Assembly: GCF_017696175.1 (NCBI RefSeq)
Contig: NZ_JAAORE010000002.1
Span: 186,001 to 250,000 of the forward strand
Length of the DNA: 64,000 nucleotides
Reading direction: 5' to 3'
Source: Prochlorococcus marinus XMU1404
Lineage (GTDB): Bacteria; Cyanobacteriota; Cyanobacteriia; PCC-6307; Cyanobiaceae
This document shows positions 36,447-45,494 of this stretch, piece by piece. Position 1 is the stretch's first letter. Each line of letters opens with the position of its first letter. Below the pieces are notes generated by a model. That model saw nothing but the letters and a program-made list of their open reading frames with translations. It had not been told where the DNA came from and searched no databases. The position numbers were made by a program, and so were the translations under genes.

Positions 36447-36803
36447 TTGAAATTTTTCTATTTAGCTTTTATTTTTTGTTTTTCTCCTATTCTTCAAGTT
36501 AATGCAACAACTCCAAAGTCAGTAACTTGTACAAGAACTGAATATAGAGAGGAATATATACCTGGCACAAAATCAAACCCAGGCTACGTAAAAAGTTATG
36601 AGGTTGATGTAGTAATTCCCTGTGGTGGTGAACGACAAGCTGAAAAAATTGATGACAATGACTGTAGTGAAGGTTCAGTTATTGGCGGCATTCTTGGTGC
36701 TGGAATAGCCCTATCCTCCTCTAGAGGGAAAGATCGATTTTGGGCAGTGCCTGCAGGTGGGACGGCAGGAGCGTTAATTGGTTGTCAGGTGGATGGTGGT
36801 TAA
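36447..36803 (+). CDS. secreted glycine-zipper protein of unknown function
   Basis: A 118-residue protein with a signal peptide (about 20 residues ending near VNATTPK), four Cys in the mature part and a C-terminal glycine-zipper segment GGILGAGIALSSSRGKD and AGGTAGALIGCQ. Such segments occur in envelope proteins that insert in or pack against membranes. The start is TTG at 36447; no ATG is available at this end. The stop abuts the ruvA start, so the two are probably translated in tandem. Confidence 0.7.
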   Translation: MKFFYLAFIFCFSPILQVNATTPKSVTCTRTEYREEYIPGTKSNPGYVKSYEVDVVIPCGGERQAEKIDDNDCSEGSVIGGILGAGIALSSSRGKDRFWAVPAGGTAGALIGCQVDGG

Positions 36804-37481
36804 TTGATTAGTTGGATAAGTGGAGATCTGATTGAGTCATGGGAAACCAATCAAAAATTTTTTGTTTTAATAAATTGTCAAGGATTAGGATATGAACTTC
36901 AAATACTAGAATCATTTTTTTTCAAACTAAAAACAAATCAGATTTCTAATAAAAACATTACTTTTTGGATAAAACACATAAAAAGAGAAGATTCTGATTT
37001 GTTTTTTGGATTTATATCTAAAGATCAAAAGAATTTTTTTATAGAAATAATAAATATTAGAGGTATTGGATCTCAAATAGCTATGTCTCTATTAAATAAA
37101 TTATCCATCAGTGAAGTTATCAATGCCATTAATACAGAAAACAAAAAATTAATTTGTTCAGTTCCAGGTATAGGTCAAAAAATGGCTGAAAGGTTAATTC
37201 TAGAATTAAAAGGTAAATTTAATAATGAATTGAAAATTAATGAAAAATCTTACAAAGATGAAATTCCAATTAGGAATAATAAACTAGATAAAATGTTCGA
37301 GGACCTTAATTTAACACTTCAGTCTCTAAACTATACCAAGAAGGAAATTAAAAGTATTTTGCCAATTATAAAAAAAGATAAAGAAGTACTTACTAATGAA
37401 GAAAAAAATATATCATTTGAATCTTTATTAAAGTTGGCAATGAATCATTTAGAAAACGATAGTGGTAATATAGTCAGATAA
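36804..37481 (+). CDS. ruvA: Holliday junction branch-migration protein RuvA
   Basis: RuvA tetramers bind Holliday junctions and load the RuvB motor. The 225-residue protein has the N-terminal OB domain (WISGDLIES), two helix-hairpin-helix motifs (INIRGIGSQIAMSLL near residue 85 and CSVPGIGQKMAERLILELK near 117) and a C-terminal RuvB-binding three-helix domain with LTLQSLNYTKKEI. The start is TTG at 36804, directly after the preceding stop. rpsO follows 32 bases later. ruvB is not in the window. Confidence 0.93.
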   Translation: MISWISGDLIESWETNQKFFVLINCQGLGYELQILESFFFKLKTNQISNKNITFWIKHIKREDSDLFFGFISKDQKNFFIEIINIRGIGSQIAMSLLNKLSISEVINAINTENKKLICSVPGIGQKMAERLILELKGKFNNELKINEKSYKDEIPIRNNKLDKMFEDLNLTLQSLNYTKKEIKSILPIIKKDKEVLTNEEKNISFESLLKLAMNHLENDSGNIVR

Positions 37482-37513
37482 CGTAGTAATATAGTTAAAA
37501 GTTAAACAATTTT

Positions 37514-37783
37514 ATGTCATTAGATACTGCTGAAAAACAGGAGCTTATTAAAAGCCACCAAGTTCACGCTACTGATACGGGATCAGCAGAAGTTCAAATT
37601 GCAATGCTTTCAAAAAGAATTTCGAAATTAAGTGACCATCTTCAAGGCAACATTCATGATTTTGCTTCAAGGCAAGGATTATTAAAAATGATTGGGAAAA
37701 GGAAAAGATTACTATCTTACATAAAAGATAAAAACATCCAAAAATATCAAGACTTAGTCCAAAAAATAGGAATCAGAGGATGA
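37514..37783 (+). CDS. rpsO: 30S ribosomal protein S15
   Basis: S15 binds the central domain of 16S rRNA early in 30S assembly. The 89-residue protein has [19 protein letters not shown], then [19 protein letters not shown] and the [13 protein letters not shown] segment, all diagnostic. The length is exact for bacteria. The PAM68-type gene follows after 9 bases and the two are likely co-transcribed. Confidence 0.97.
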   Translation: MSLDTAEKQELIKSHQVHATDTGSAEVQIAMLSKRISKLSDHLQGNIHDFASRQGLLKMIGKRKRLLSYIKDKNIQKYQDLVQKIGIRG

Positions 37784-37792
37784 TTTCTATCT

Positions 37793-38242
37793 ATGAAAAA
37801 AAAACAATCAAAAAAAAAGATACTTAATAAAAAGAAAAAAATAATATCTGAAAAAACAGCTTTTTCTAATATAGAAAACAAATCTAAAACTGTAATTAAA
37901 CCAAAGCCTTCAACAAGCGGGATACCAAAATATGTAGCTGATAGAATGGCTAGAAGAATTTTTTTTACTGCAGGAATACCGACAATAATGGGCATGTCAG
38001 TATTTATTGTTAGTTATTTTATCGTTACAAGAAATATTGCCGAAATACCTCCTTCATCAACTATTGCAATTTCAGCATTGTTTTTCTTATTAGGTCTTGC
38101 AGGCTTGAGTTTTGGAATACTATCAGCAAGTTGGGATAAGGAGCCAGGCTCTTTTTTCGGTATCGAAAATATTCCAATGAACATAGAACGAGCTAAAGCG
38201 GCATTTAAGCCTGCAACTCAAAATTATGAGGAGAAAAATTAA
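37793..38242 (+). CDS. PAM68-family photosystem II assembly protein
   Basis: PAM68 proteins (DUF3464) help build the photosystem II reaction centre and CP47 module in thylakoids. The 149-residue sequence has a very basic Lys-rich N-terminus, then IPKYVADRMARRI, two membrane helices (about 63-83 and 92-112) and the conserved LSASWDKEPGSFFGIEN after them. It lies 9 bases after rpsO and its stop is 1 base from that of dnaE on the other strand. Confidence 0.9.
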   Translation: MKKKQSKKKILNKKKKIISEKTAFSNIENKSKTVIKPKPSTSGIPKYVADRMARRIFFTAGIPTIMGMSVFIVSYFIVTRNIAEIPPSSTIAISALFFLLGLAGLSFGILSASWDKEPGSFFGIENIPMNIERAKAAFKPATQNYEEKN

Positions 38243-38243
38243 T

Positions 38244-41200
38244 CTAGGAAACTAAAGATTTTAAGTTAACTTGGAAAGATTTATCCTCTAATAATTTGAA
38301 TGCTCCTTGTATATCTCCAATACAAAATTGTTCCCCAAATTTGACGTAGGTAACACTATTTTTATTCCTTACTGCTGCTATAACTGGAATCTTGATTCCA
38401 CATCTACCTTTATCTGGCTTAAATTTAATTAAACAGTCTCTTAAAGTATTTTGCACTCTTACATCTGAGGCTTGAGAACTTTCAAGATTAATAATAAGCA
38501 ATTTAAGGTTATCTATTTCTCTACAATCATCAATTATTAATTGAGTTTTATCACTTTTTTTATCTATTGTTCCCCACAATAATAATCTTGTATCAGTCAA
38601 AAGAAATTCTGATAATCTTACATAGGTTTTTGGAAAAACTATTGCTTCACAACTACCAGAAAGATCTTCTAGCTGAACTATAGCCATCCTATCTCCTTTT
38701 CTCGTTGTGATTTGCTTCAAATCAGGAATCATTCCAACTAAAGAGACTTTGGTTCTATCTTTTGTTTCTTCTAACTGTGAAATGCTTACAGGAGATATAA
38801 GTTTTGCTGGTTTAGTTAAATGTTTTAGAGGATGATCAGATAAGTAAAAGCCTAATAGCTGTTTTTCTAACTTTAACTTCTCAATAAGTGAATAATCATC
38901 AACCTTAGCTAATTGTGAATCTGAAAAAGCTATATTAGAAAATTCTTCTTTAGAGTCAAATAGATTTCCTTGTCCTGATAACCTATCACGATTTCTTGAA
39001 GAGGCCCATTCAATAGCATATTCTAGATCTGACAATAACTGAGCTCTATTATTATCATTTGAAAACTCATCTAATGCTCCACAATGAATGAGAGATTCAA
39101 GACTTCTTTTATTAAGAACATTAGAAGGCAAACGATCGCACAAATCAGATAATGACTTAAAGATTCCAAAAGTATTACGGTTTTCAATTATATTTCTTAT
39201 GGCAGAATCTCCTAAATTTTTGATCGCAGAAAGACCGAATAATATCTGATTATTCTTAATAGTGAAATCAACCCCAGAGAAATTAATGCTTGGTGAAATA
39301 ACTTCTATTCCCATGGAATAACAATTAGAAATATATCTTTGCATCTTGTCGCTGGAACCAGAATTTACACTTAAAAGGGCTGCCATATATGCAACAGGAA
39401 AATGAGCTTTTAAAAATGCAGTTTGATAAGTTACAGCGCCATAAGCAGTTGAGTGACTTTTATTAAAACAATATTCTGCGAATAAAACCATTTGATCAAA
39501 AAGATCATTTGCTAATTTTTCATTTACTCCTTTCTTCATAGAGCCCTCGACAAAAATATTCCTATGTTTTACCATCTCTGATACTTTCTTTTTCCCCATT
39601 GCTCTTCGAAGTAAATCAGCATCCCCTAAAGAATATCCAGCTAAGTCTTGAGCAATTTTCATAATTTGTTCCTGGTAAACCATAATTCCGTAGGTTTCCG
39701 TGAGAATTGACTTAATAAAAGGATGAGGGAAATCAACCTTTTCGTTACCATTTTTTCGATTTATGAATTTAGGTATAAGGCCTGCATCAAGAGGACCAGG
39801 TCTATAAAGAGCCAATATGGATGAAATATCCTCTAGAGAGTTAGGTTTGAAATCTTTTACGACTTGTTTCATACCAGAAGATTCAAGTTGAAAAATGCCT
39901 TCAAGGTCTCCTCTACCAATGAGGTCAAAAGTTTTAAAATCATTTTGAGGTAAATCATCAATATTTATTATCTTTCCAGTGGATTGATTAATCAGAGAAA
40001 CTGTCTTTTCAATCATCGTAAGATTCTTAAGACCCAAGAAATCCATTTTCAATAATCCAAGAGATTCAATATCATCCATAGAATATTGGGTTATTATTTG
40101 ACCTTCATTATTCCTTTGAAGTGGTACAAGTTCATCAAGAGGATCTGATGCAATAACAACTCCTGCAGCATGAACCCCATATGTTTTATTAGTTCCTTCA
40201 ATTCTTAAAGCCAAATCAATCCATTTTTTTACACTATTGTCATTAATGTATTTATCCCTAAACTCTTGGCTGGGAGAATTCTTATCAATCATTTCATTGA
40301 GTTTATAAGGTTTCCCTCTTACAACAGGTATTAACTTGGCCAATTTATCGGCCTCTCCATAAGGAATATCTAGGACCCTAGCAACATCTTTTAAAACCGC
40401 CTTAGAAGTCAATTTATTGAAAGTAATTATTTGCGCAACTTTGTCCTCTCCATATCGATTAGTAACATAATCAATAACTTCATTTCTTCTATCAATACAA
40501 AAGTCGGTATCAATATCAGGCATCGACTTTCTTGCAGGATTTAAAAATCTCTCAAACAATAATCCATGCTCAACTGGATCAATATTTGTTATTTGAAGAG
40601 AATAAGCGACTAGTGAGCCTGCAGCAGAACCTCTACCAGGGCCTACTGGGATAGAGTTATCTCTCGCAAATTTTATATAATCCCATACAACCAAAAAATA
40701 GTCTGGGAAGCCCATATCTTTTATTATTTTTAATTCCGTAGATAGTCTTTTTTTATAAATCTCATCAACTTCTGTAAGATCCTTTTTTTTAAGTCTCTTT
40801 AGAAGACCCTCATTAGAAAGTTTTGTAAGCAGAGAGAAAGAATCTTGCTCTTCCTTAAGAGGAAATTTTGGCATTCTATATTTACCAAACAATTCAAATA
40901 CTTCAATTTTCTCGGATATTTCTACAGTATTGTTGACTGCCTCTCTAATTGATTCATCATCAATATGATCTCTAAACAGTTCAAGCATTTCATTTTCACT
41001 TTTAATATATTCTGTGCCGGTATATCTCAATCTTTTTTCATCGCTGATTAGTTTTCCTGTTAATACACAAAGTAAAGCATCATGCGCTTCAACATCCATA
41101 TTGGATATGTAGTGAGCATCATTTGTCGCAATAACTTTTATTTTATGCTTTTTACCAATTTTTAATAATTCAACATTAACAATTCTATCTTCAATAGAGC

Positions 41201-41741
41201 CGTGATCTTGTATTTCTAGATAAAAATCATCTTCAAATAATTTTTTATACCAAAGAGCAATATCCTCTGCTACATCTAATCTTCCTTTCAAGATTGCCTG
41301 AGGTATCTCTCCCCCGAGACAAGCGGTAGAAACTATAAGACCCTCTTTATATTTCTTTAAAAGAAATTTATCAATACACGGTCTAGAAAAAATACCTCTA
41401 CCTCTCATGCCATTTAGATGACTGATTGTAGTCAACTTTACGAGATTTTTATAACCAGTACGATTTTTAGCTAACACTACCAAATGATATCTTTTCTCTT
41501 TTTTAGGCTGAGGATCATCAATAGAGCCATTAATCACATACATTTCATTACCAATAATTGGTTTTATACCTTTCTCTTTACACTTTTTGACTAAATCAAG
41601 AACTCCATACATGACGCCATGATCGGTAAGAGCAATAGAATCAATCCCAAGATCACAAGCTCTATCTACAATTTTAGAAATTTGACTTGCCCCATCAAGC
41701 AAACTGTAGTCACTGTGATTATGAAGAGGAACGAAACCCAT
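38244..41741 (-). CDS. dnaE: DNA polymerase III alpha subunit
   Basis: DnaE is the replicative polymerase. The 1165-residue protein has an N-terminal PHP domain (HNHSDYSLLDG at 8-18), the palm with GPGRGSAAGSLVAY near residue 370 and PDIDTDFCIDRRNEVIDYV near 412, a helix-hairpin-helix near 820 and the OB domain with KVSLVGMIPDLKQITTRKG near 990. It is encoded as one uninterrupted gene; I see no split intein in this window. gatA lies upstream on the same strand, 84 bases away. Confidence 0.97.
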   Translation of the reverse strand: MGFVPLHNHSDYSLLDGASQISKIVDRACDLGIDSIALTDHGVMYGVLDLVKKCKEKGIKPIIGNEMYVINGSIDDPQPKKEKRYHLVVLAKNRTGYKNLVKLTTISHLNGMRGRGIFSRPCIDKFLLKKYKEGLIVSTACLGGEIPQAILKGRLDVAEDIALWYKKLFEDDFYLEIQDHGSIEDRIVNVELLKIGKKHKIKVIATNDAHYISNMDVEAHDALLCVLTGKLISDEKRLRYTGTEYIKSENEMLELFRDHIDDESIREAVNNTVEISEKIEVFELFGKYRMPKFPLKEEQDSFSLLTKLSNEGLLKRLKKKDLTEVDEIYKKRLSTELKIIKDMGFPDYFLVVWDYIKFARDNSIPVGPGRGSAAGSLVAYSLQITNIDPVEHGLLFERFLNPARKSMPDIDTDFCIDRRNEVIDYVTNRYGEDKVAQIITFNKLTSKAVLKDVARVLDIPYGEADKLAKLIPVVRGKPYKLNEMIDKNSPSQEFRDKYINDNSVKKWIDLALRIEGTNKTYGVHAAGVVIASDPLDELVPLQRNNEGQIITQYSMDDIESLGLLKMDFLGLKNLTMIEKTVSLINQSTGKIINIDDLPQNDFKTFDLIGRGDLEGIFQLESSGMKQVVKDFKPNSLEDISSILALYRPGPLDAGLIPKFINRKNGNEKVDFPHPFIKSILTETYGIMVYQEQIMKIAQDLAGYSLGDADLLRRAMGKKKVSEMVKHRNIFVEGSMKKGVNEKLANDLFDQMVLFAEYCFNKSHSTAYGAVTYQTAFLKAHFPVAYMAALLSVNSGSSDKMQRYISNCYSMGIEVISPSINFSGVDFTIKNNQILFGLSAIKNLGDSAIRNIIENRNTFGIFKSLSDLCDRLPSNVLNKRSLESLIHCGALDEFSNDNNRAQLLSDLEYAIEWASSRNRDRLSGQGNLFDSKEEFSNIAFSDSQLAKVDDYSLIEKLKLEKQLLGFYLSDHPLKHLTKPAKLISPVSISQLEETKDRTKVSLVGMIPDLKQITTRKGDRMAIVQLEDLSGSCEAIVFPKTYVRLSEFLLTDTRLLLWGTIDKKSDKTQLIIDDCREIDNLKLLIINLESSQASDVRVQNTLRDCLIKFKPDKGRCGIKIPVIAAVRNKNSVTYVKFGEQFCIGDIQGAFKLLEDKSFQVNLKSLVS

Positions 41742-41825
41742 ATTTAATCTATTTATATATATAAGATAGAGAAAATTTCTAAAAGGTCTATAATTTAAAA
41801 TTAAATTTTATTTATTAATACAAAT

Positions 41826-43280
41826 TTAGAATAATGGTCTATTCTTAATTACTTGAGCATCTATTTCGAAAATATGTGCAGCATTCAATATTCTATCTTC
41901 TTCCAAAACATTTCCAATTAGTTGAAGTCCTATAGGTAATCCCTTAGAATCAAAACCGCAGGGAATACTGATAGCAGGTAGTCCAGCTAGATTAGCGGGT
42001 ACAGTTAAGAGATCCGACAAATACATAGAAAGTGGATCATTTGCAAAATCGCCCTTCAAAAAAGCAGTTGTTGGACAAGTTGGAGTTAATAAAATATCAA
42101 CTTTCTTAAAGGAATTATCAAAATCTTTTCTTATCAACGTTCTTACTTTTTGTGCTTTCTTGTAATAGGCATCACTGTATCCAGCTGATAAAGCATAAGT
42201 TCCTATCAAGATTCTTCTTTGTACTTCATCGCCAAATCCTTCAGCCCTGCTTTTTGAAGTCATATCTATAAGATTTGAAGCTTCATCTGATCTATAACCA
42301 TATTTAACTCCATCATATCTGGCTAAATTTGCAGATGCTTCAGACGGTGCAATAACATAATACGTGGCAATTCCATCGGTAAACCTAGGGCACTCAACTT
42401 CAATAATTTCTGCTCCTAAATTTTTAAATCTCTCAACTCCCGAAAGAACAGATTCTTTCACTTCTGGATTAAGACCTGGATGTTCAAAACATTCTTTTAT
42501 AATCCCAATTTTTAAATCCTTTATAGATTTATTTAAATCACTTAAATAATTTGGCACTGGTTTATTTAGACATGTTGAATCTAAGGGATCCTTTCCAGAT
42601 ATTGAATAGAGTATTTCAGCTGCGTCTGAGACAGTATTCGTAATTGGTCCAATTTGATCAAGTGAGCTTGCAAATGCTATTAATCCCCATCTACTTACTC
42701 TTCCATAAGTTGGCTTAAGTCCAACAACACCGCAAAAAGAAGCTGGTTGCCTTATTGATCCACCAGTATCAGAACCTATTGCAGCAGAACATAATCCAGC
42801 GGCAACTGAAGCTGCACTCCCTCCTGAACTCCCTCCTGGTACTCTATCAATATCCCAAGGATTTGAAGTGACCCCAAAGGTAGAAGTTTCTGTTGAACTA
42901 CCCATTGCAAATTCATCCAAATTTGTCTTGCCAAGACAAATACCACCTGCAGCCCATAGTTTACTTGAGGCTGTTGATTCATAAGGCGCAACAAAACTTT
43001 TAAGCATTTTGCTTGCACAAGTAGTTAAAACTCCCTTAGTGCAAATATTATCTTTAATTGCTATTGGCATTCCCGCAAGAGGAGGGAGTATTTCTTCATT
43101 AAGAATTAATTTATCTATATTTTCGGCTTGTATTATCGCATTGGCTTTTGTAGTACAAATATATGAATTGATTTCAGGATCTTTTGAATCTATTTTTAAA
43201 AAAATATCATTTATTAGTTCTTTAACAGAAGCATTTTTACTATTAATTTCATTTCTGAAGGAATTAAAATCCATTTCCAA
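41826..43280 (-). CDS. gatA: glutamyl-tRNA(Gln) amidotransferase subunit A
   Basis: GatA releases ammonia from glutamine for GatB to convert Glu-tRNA(Gln) to Gln-tRNA(Gln). The 484-residue amidase has the full catalytic triad in family spacing: Lys76 in MPIAIKDNI, cis-Ser151 in [11 protein letters not shown] and nucleophile Ser175 in [11 protein letters not shown]. The initiator is the first of two nearby Met codons (MEMDF); the second is 6 bases downstream. gatB and gatC are elsewhere. Confidence 0.96.
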   Translation of the reverse strand: MEMDFNSFRNEINSKNASVKELINDIFLKIDSKDPEINSYICTTKANAIIQAENIDKLILNEEILPPLAGMPIAIKDNICTKGVLTTCASKMLKSFVAPYESTASSKLWAAGGICLGKTNLDEFAMGSSTETSTFGVTSNPWDIDRVPGGSSGGSAASVAAGLCSAAIGSDTGGSIRQPASFCGVVGLKPTYGRVSRWGLIAFASSLDQIGPITNTVSDAAEILYSISGKDPLDSTCLNKPVPNYLSDLNKSIKDLKIGIIKECFEHPGLNPEVKESVLSGVERFKNLGAEIIEVECPRFTDGIATYYVIAPSEASANLARYDGVKYGYRSDEASNLIDMTSKSRAEGFGDEVQRRILIGTYALSAGYSDAYYKKAQKVRTLIRKDFDNSFKKVDILLTPTCPTTAFLKGDFANDPLSMYLSDLLTVPANLAGLPAISIPCGFDSKGLPIGLQLIGNVLEEDRILNAAHIFEIDAQVIKNRPLF

Positions 43281-43306
43281 ACTTATAACTTAAAAATTTT
43301 AGATTA

Positions 43307-43522
43307 TCAAACAGTTAGAGGTTCTTCTTTTTTACAACGTATCAAGCTATGTTTAATATTTTTAGAACCTTCATCGGAGAGGTCATTAATAAAAGAAGTC
43401 AAGTTTTCTTTTAAGCTGCGTTTTGTAATAAAAGGACCAAACCAATAAGTAGTATTAGGTTGTTGAGTCTCAATCTTAGCCCACCAAGCTAGTCCGAGTT
43501 TGTTTCCAAAATTTCTAATCAA
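43307..43522 (-). CDS. DUF1816 protein, 71 residues
   Basis: A small soluble protein with the DUF1816 pattern LAWWAKIETQQPNTTYWFGPF near the N-terminus and a charged helical second half ending RCKKEEPLTV. The domain occurs in cyanobacteria, sometimes described as CpcD-like, and its function is unknown. The start is TTG at 43522; the frame closes at TAA just upstream, so no other start exists. A perfect 14-bp palindrome lies 8 bases upstream. Confidence 0.78.
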   Translation of the reverse strand: MIRNFGNKLGLAWWAKIETQQPNTTYWFGPFITKRSLKENLTSFINDLSDEGSKNIKHSLIRCKKEEPLTV

Positions 43523-43529
43523 TTTTTCA

Positions 43530-43543
43530 GGTCTTTAAAGACC
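43530..43543. other. perfect 14-bp palindrome upstream of the DUF1816 gene
   Basis: GGTCTTTAAAGACC is fully self-complementary. It lies 7 bases before the TTG start of the DUF1816 gene, where it could be an operator or, as an RNA hairpin, cover the ribosome-binding region. No terminator-like T run follows. Confidence 0.35.
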
Positions 43544-43660
43544 ATTAATTCTTGTTAAATTCTATACAATTTTGAAGTAAAAATTCAATAAATGTTCATT
43601 TAATATATTGAAACTGCAATATTTTAATAAAAATAAATACATTAATTATTTAGAAAATAA

Positions 43661-44668
43661 TTAATTGCTCGTTAGATGAAATAGTGATATTGCCGCTGCA
43701 ACTGATGCATTTAAACTTGATGTCTTACCTTTTAATGGAATATTTAATAGGAAATCGCATTTTTTTTGAGTTAGCAAAGAAATACCTTTATCTTCAGCTC
43801 CTACAATTACTACCATGGGAGTTTTTTCATAAAACCGTGAGATAGATAACTTAGCATCTCCAGTTAATCCAATAATAAGAAAACCATTTTTTTTTAACTC
43901 TTCTATTGACCTATTTAAATTAATAACTCTACTTACTGGCAAGTATTCCAAAGCTCCCGCAGCAACCTTTGCAACTGTACCAGTTAATCCCGCTGACCTT
44001 CTTTGAGGAATAATAATACCTTTGCAATCAAATGCCTCTGCTGATCTTATAATTGCACCAACATTATGTGGATCAGTAATGCCATCTAATGCAAGAATAA
44101 TTGGATTGGCAGTATTTTTCTTAGACAGTTCGATTAATTTTTCTAGAGATATTGTTTTAGAGCAAGCTAACTGCAACGCCACGCCTTGATGTGAAGCCCC
44201 AGAAGTCAATTGAGAAAGTCTGTTCCAAGAAACTTCTTCTATGAGAACTCCTTTTGATTTAAGTTCCTTAAGTAGGATATAGAATTTTTCTGAAGAAAAA
44301 ATTTCTGATGTACACCAAATCCTATTAATAGCACTCTCACTAATAAGGGCCTCAAAAACTGAATGTTTCCCCCAAATCCAGTCATTATAATTTTTTTTAT
44401 TTGGAAGATCATGATAAATATCTGGAGATTTATTAAAATCTCCTTCATAAGATTTATTTGTTGGCTTTCTTCTCAAAGATGAAAAGCGACTTCTATTTTT
44501 ATCAGTTTCATATAAATTATTAATACCTTTATTTTTAGAAGAATTGTTCAGAATTCCATTAATTTTATTTGAGGGATTTGTGTTTTTAAAATATGAATTG
44601 GAATCAGAATTTTTTTTATTTTGTTTACGATTCTTTCCAGAAAAATAATTTTTAGATGTGTTTTTCAT
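43661..44668 (-). CDS. rlmB: TrmH/SpoU-family rRNA 2'-O-methyltransferase (RlmB-like)
   Basis: RlmB methylates the ribose of G2251 in 23S rRNA; the SpoU family is certain, the target is inferred. The protein has 335 residues. The first ~90 are a low-complexity Asn/Lys/Ser extension. The substrate-binding domain starts at WIWGKHSVFEALI and the knot contains LALDGITDPHNVGAIIRSAEAF, VIVGAEDKGIS and IPLKGKTSSLNASVAAAI. mrnC lies just upstream, 7 bases away, suggesting a 23S rRNA maturation unit. Confidence 0.9.
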   Translation of the reverse strand: MKNTSKNYFSGKNRKQNKKNSDSNSYFKNTNPSNKINGILNNSSKNKGINNLYETDKNRSRFSSLRRKPTNKSYEGDFNKSPDIYHDLPNKKNYNDWIWGKHSVFEALISESAINRIWCTSEIFSSEKFYILLKELKSKGVLIEEVSWNRLSQLTSGASHQGVALQLACSKTISLEKLIELSKKNTANPIILALDGITDPHNVGAIIRSAEAFDCKGIIIPQRRSAGLTGTVAKVAAGALEYLPVSRVINLNRSIEELKKNGFLIIGLTGDAKLSISRFYEKTPMVVIVGAEDKGISLLTQKKCDFLLNIPLKGKTSSLNASVAAAISLFHLTSN

Positions 44669-44675
44669 TGATTAA

Positions 44676-45071
44676 TTAAGTTTGAATATCAAGGTATTCA
44701 AAAAGAGTTGATAATCTTTGAGGATCTTTCAAAAATAGCCAACCAATAATAGTTTCAAAACCAGTTGCTCTTGAGTAAATTGTAGGGTCTGATGACTTTG
44801 GGTATCTCCTTGTTTTATTTCTAGCTCTTCTAATTAAATCAATTTCATTTGCATTTAACAAATGTTCGATTTGACTAAGAGATTCTGATTGAGATTTTGC
44901 CTTTACTTCATTAACTACTGATAAATGAAGTTCTTTTGATTTCATAGGAAAATGAACATATCTTAGTCTTTGATGTAGTTCCCATACTGAATCCCCAAGC
45001 CAGGCTAGTTGAATAACTCCTATTTCCTCGGGAGATCCGAACGGAACCAAATTTTGAATCCAATAATTCAA
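44676..45071 (-). CDS. mrnC: Mini-ribonuclease III
   Basis: MrnC is a dimeric RNase III catalytic domain without a dsRNA-binding domain; it trims 23S rRNA precursors in Bacillus and plays a similar part in cyanobacteria. The 131-residue protein has the LAWLGDSVWELHQR catalytic motif near residue 23, LIRRARNKTRRYPK near 85 and YSRATGFETIIGWLFL near 103. The start is TTG at 45071, whose last two bases overlap the TGA of the STAS gene (TTGA), indicating coupled translation. Confidence 0.92.
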   Translation of the reverse strand: MNYWIQNLVPFGSPEEIGVIQLAWLGDSVWELHQRLRYVHFPMKSKELHLSVVNEVKAKSQSESLSQIEHLLNANEIDLIRRARNKTRRYPKSSDPTIYSRATGFETIIGWLFLKDPQRLSTLFEYLDIQT

Positions 45072-45433
45072 TTTTTTAAATAAGTTATTGCATCTTCAAG
45101 ACTTGACTTTAAGTTAAGGAATTCACCTAAGCGGACAAGTTTAATAGTTTGTGCAACTCTCGAATTACCAACAACTGAGAAACCTAACTTTAATTTTTTA
45201 CATTCTTTAGCTGTCTGAACAAGAGCTCCAAGACCGGAAGAATCTAGAAAATCAATTTTTGAAAGATCAATAACAAATGGAAGCTCATTTTTTAAATTAT
45301 TAGTTACAAAAGTTTTAAATTGTTTTTCTGAGAAGGCATCAAGTTGGCCCTTAAAAGTAAAAACGATAATATTTGTTTTTACATCGATGTTTCCTCTTAA
45401 AGAAACCGTCAGCTTATGGAAATCTTCTATGAT
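45068..45433 (-). CDS. STAS-domain anti-sigma-factor antagonist, non-standard start
   Basis: The frame closes at TGA 45068-45070 and codes for about 120 residues: IIVFTFKGQLDAFSEKQF, then the STAS core VIDLSKIDFLDSSGLGALV with the Ser that a kinase would phosphorylate, and a helical end with VRLGEFLNL. The upstream in-frame stop is TAG 45434-45436, and no ATG, GTG or TTG covers this N-terminus. A perfect GGAGG (45440-45444) lies 6 bases before ATC 45433 and 9 before ATA 45430; one of these is probably the start. Partners could include the RsbW-like kinase at 20.7-21.1 kb (inference). carA is upstream and mrnC overlaps downstream. Confidence 0.8.
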   Translation of the reverse strand: MIEDFHKLTVSLRGNIDVKTNIIVFTFKGQLDAFSEKQFKTFVTNNLKNELPFVIDLSKIDFLDSSGLGALVQTAKECKKLKLGFSVVGNSRVAQTIKLVRLGEFLNLKSSLEDAITYLKN

Positions 45434-45439
45434 CTAATT

Positions 45440-45444
45440 CCTCC
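45440..45444 (-). promoter_or_regulatory. strong ribosome-binding site for the STAS gene
   Basis: GGAGG on the minus strand is rare in this AT-rich window. It fixes the translation start of the STAS gene to ATC 45433 or ATA 45430. Confidence 0.6.
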
Positions 45445-45494
45445 AAAAAATTAATACATCAAATGTAATTATCAAATCAAAAGAAAACAATATG

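Noticed and set aside
38244-41741. dnaE checked for an intein or a split as known in other cyanobacteria.
   Set aside because: The gene is continuous, 1165 codons, with normal spacing of polymerase motifs.
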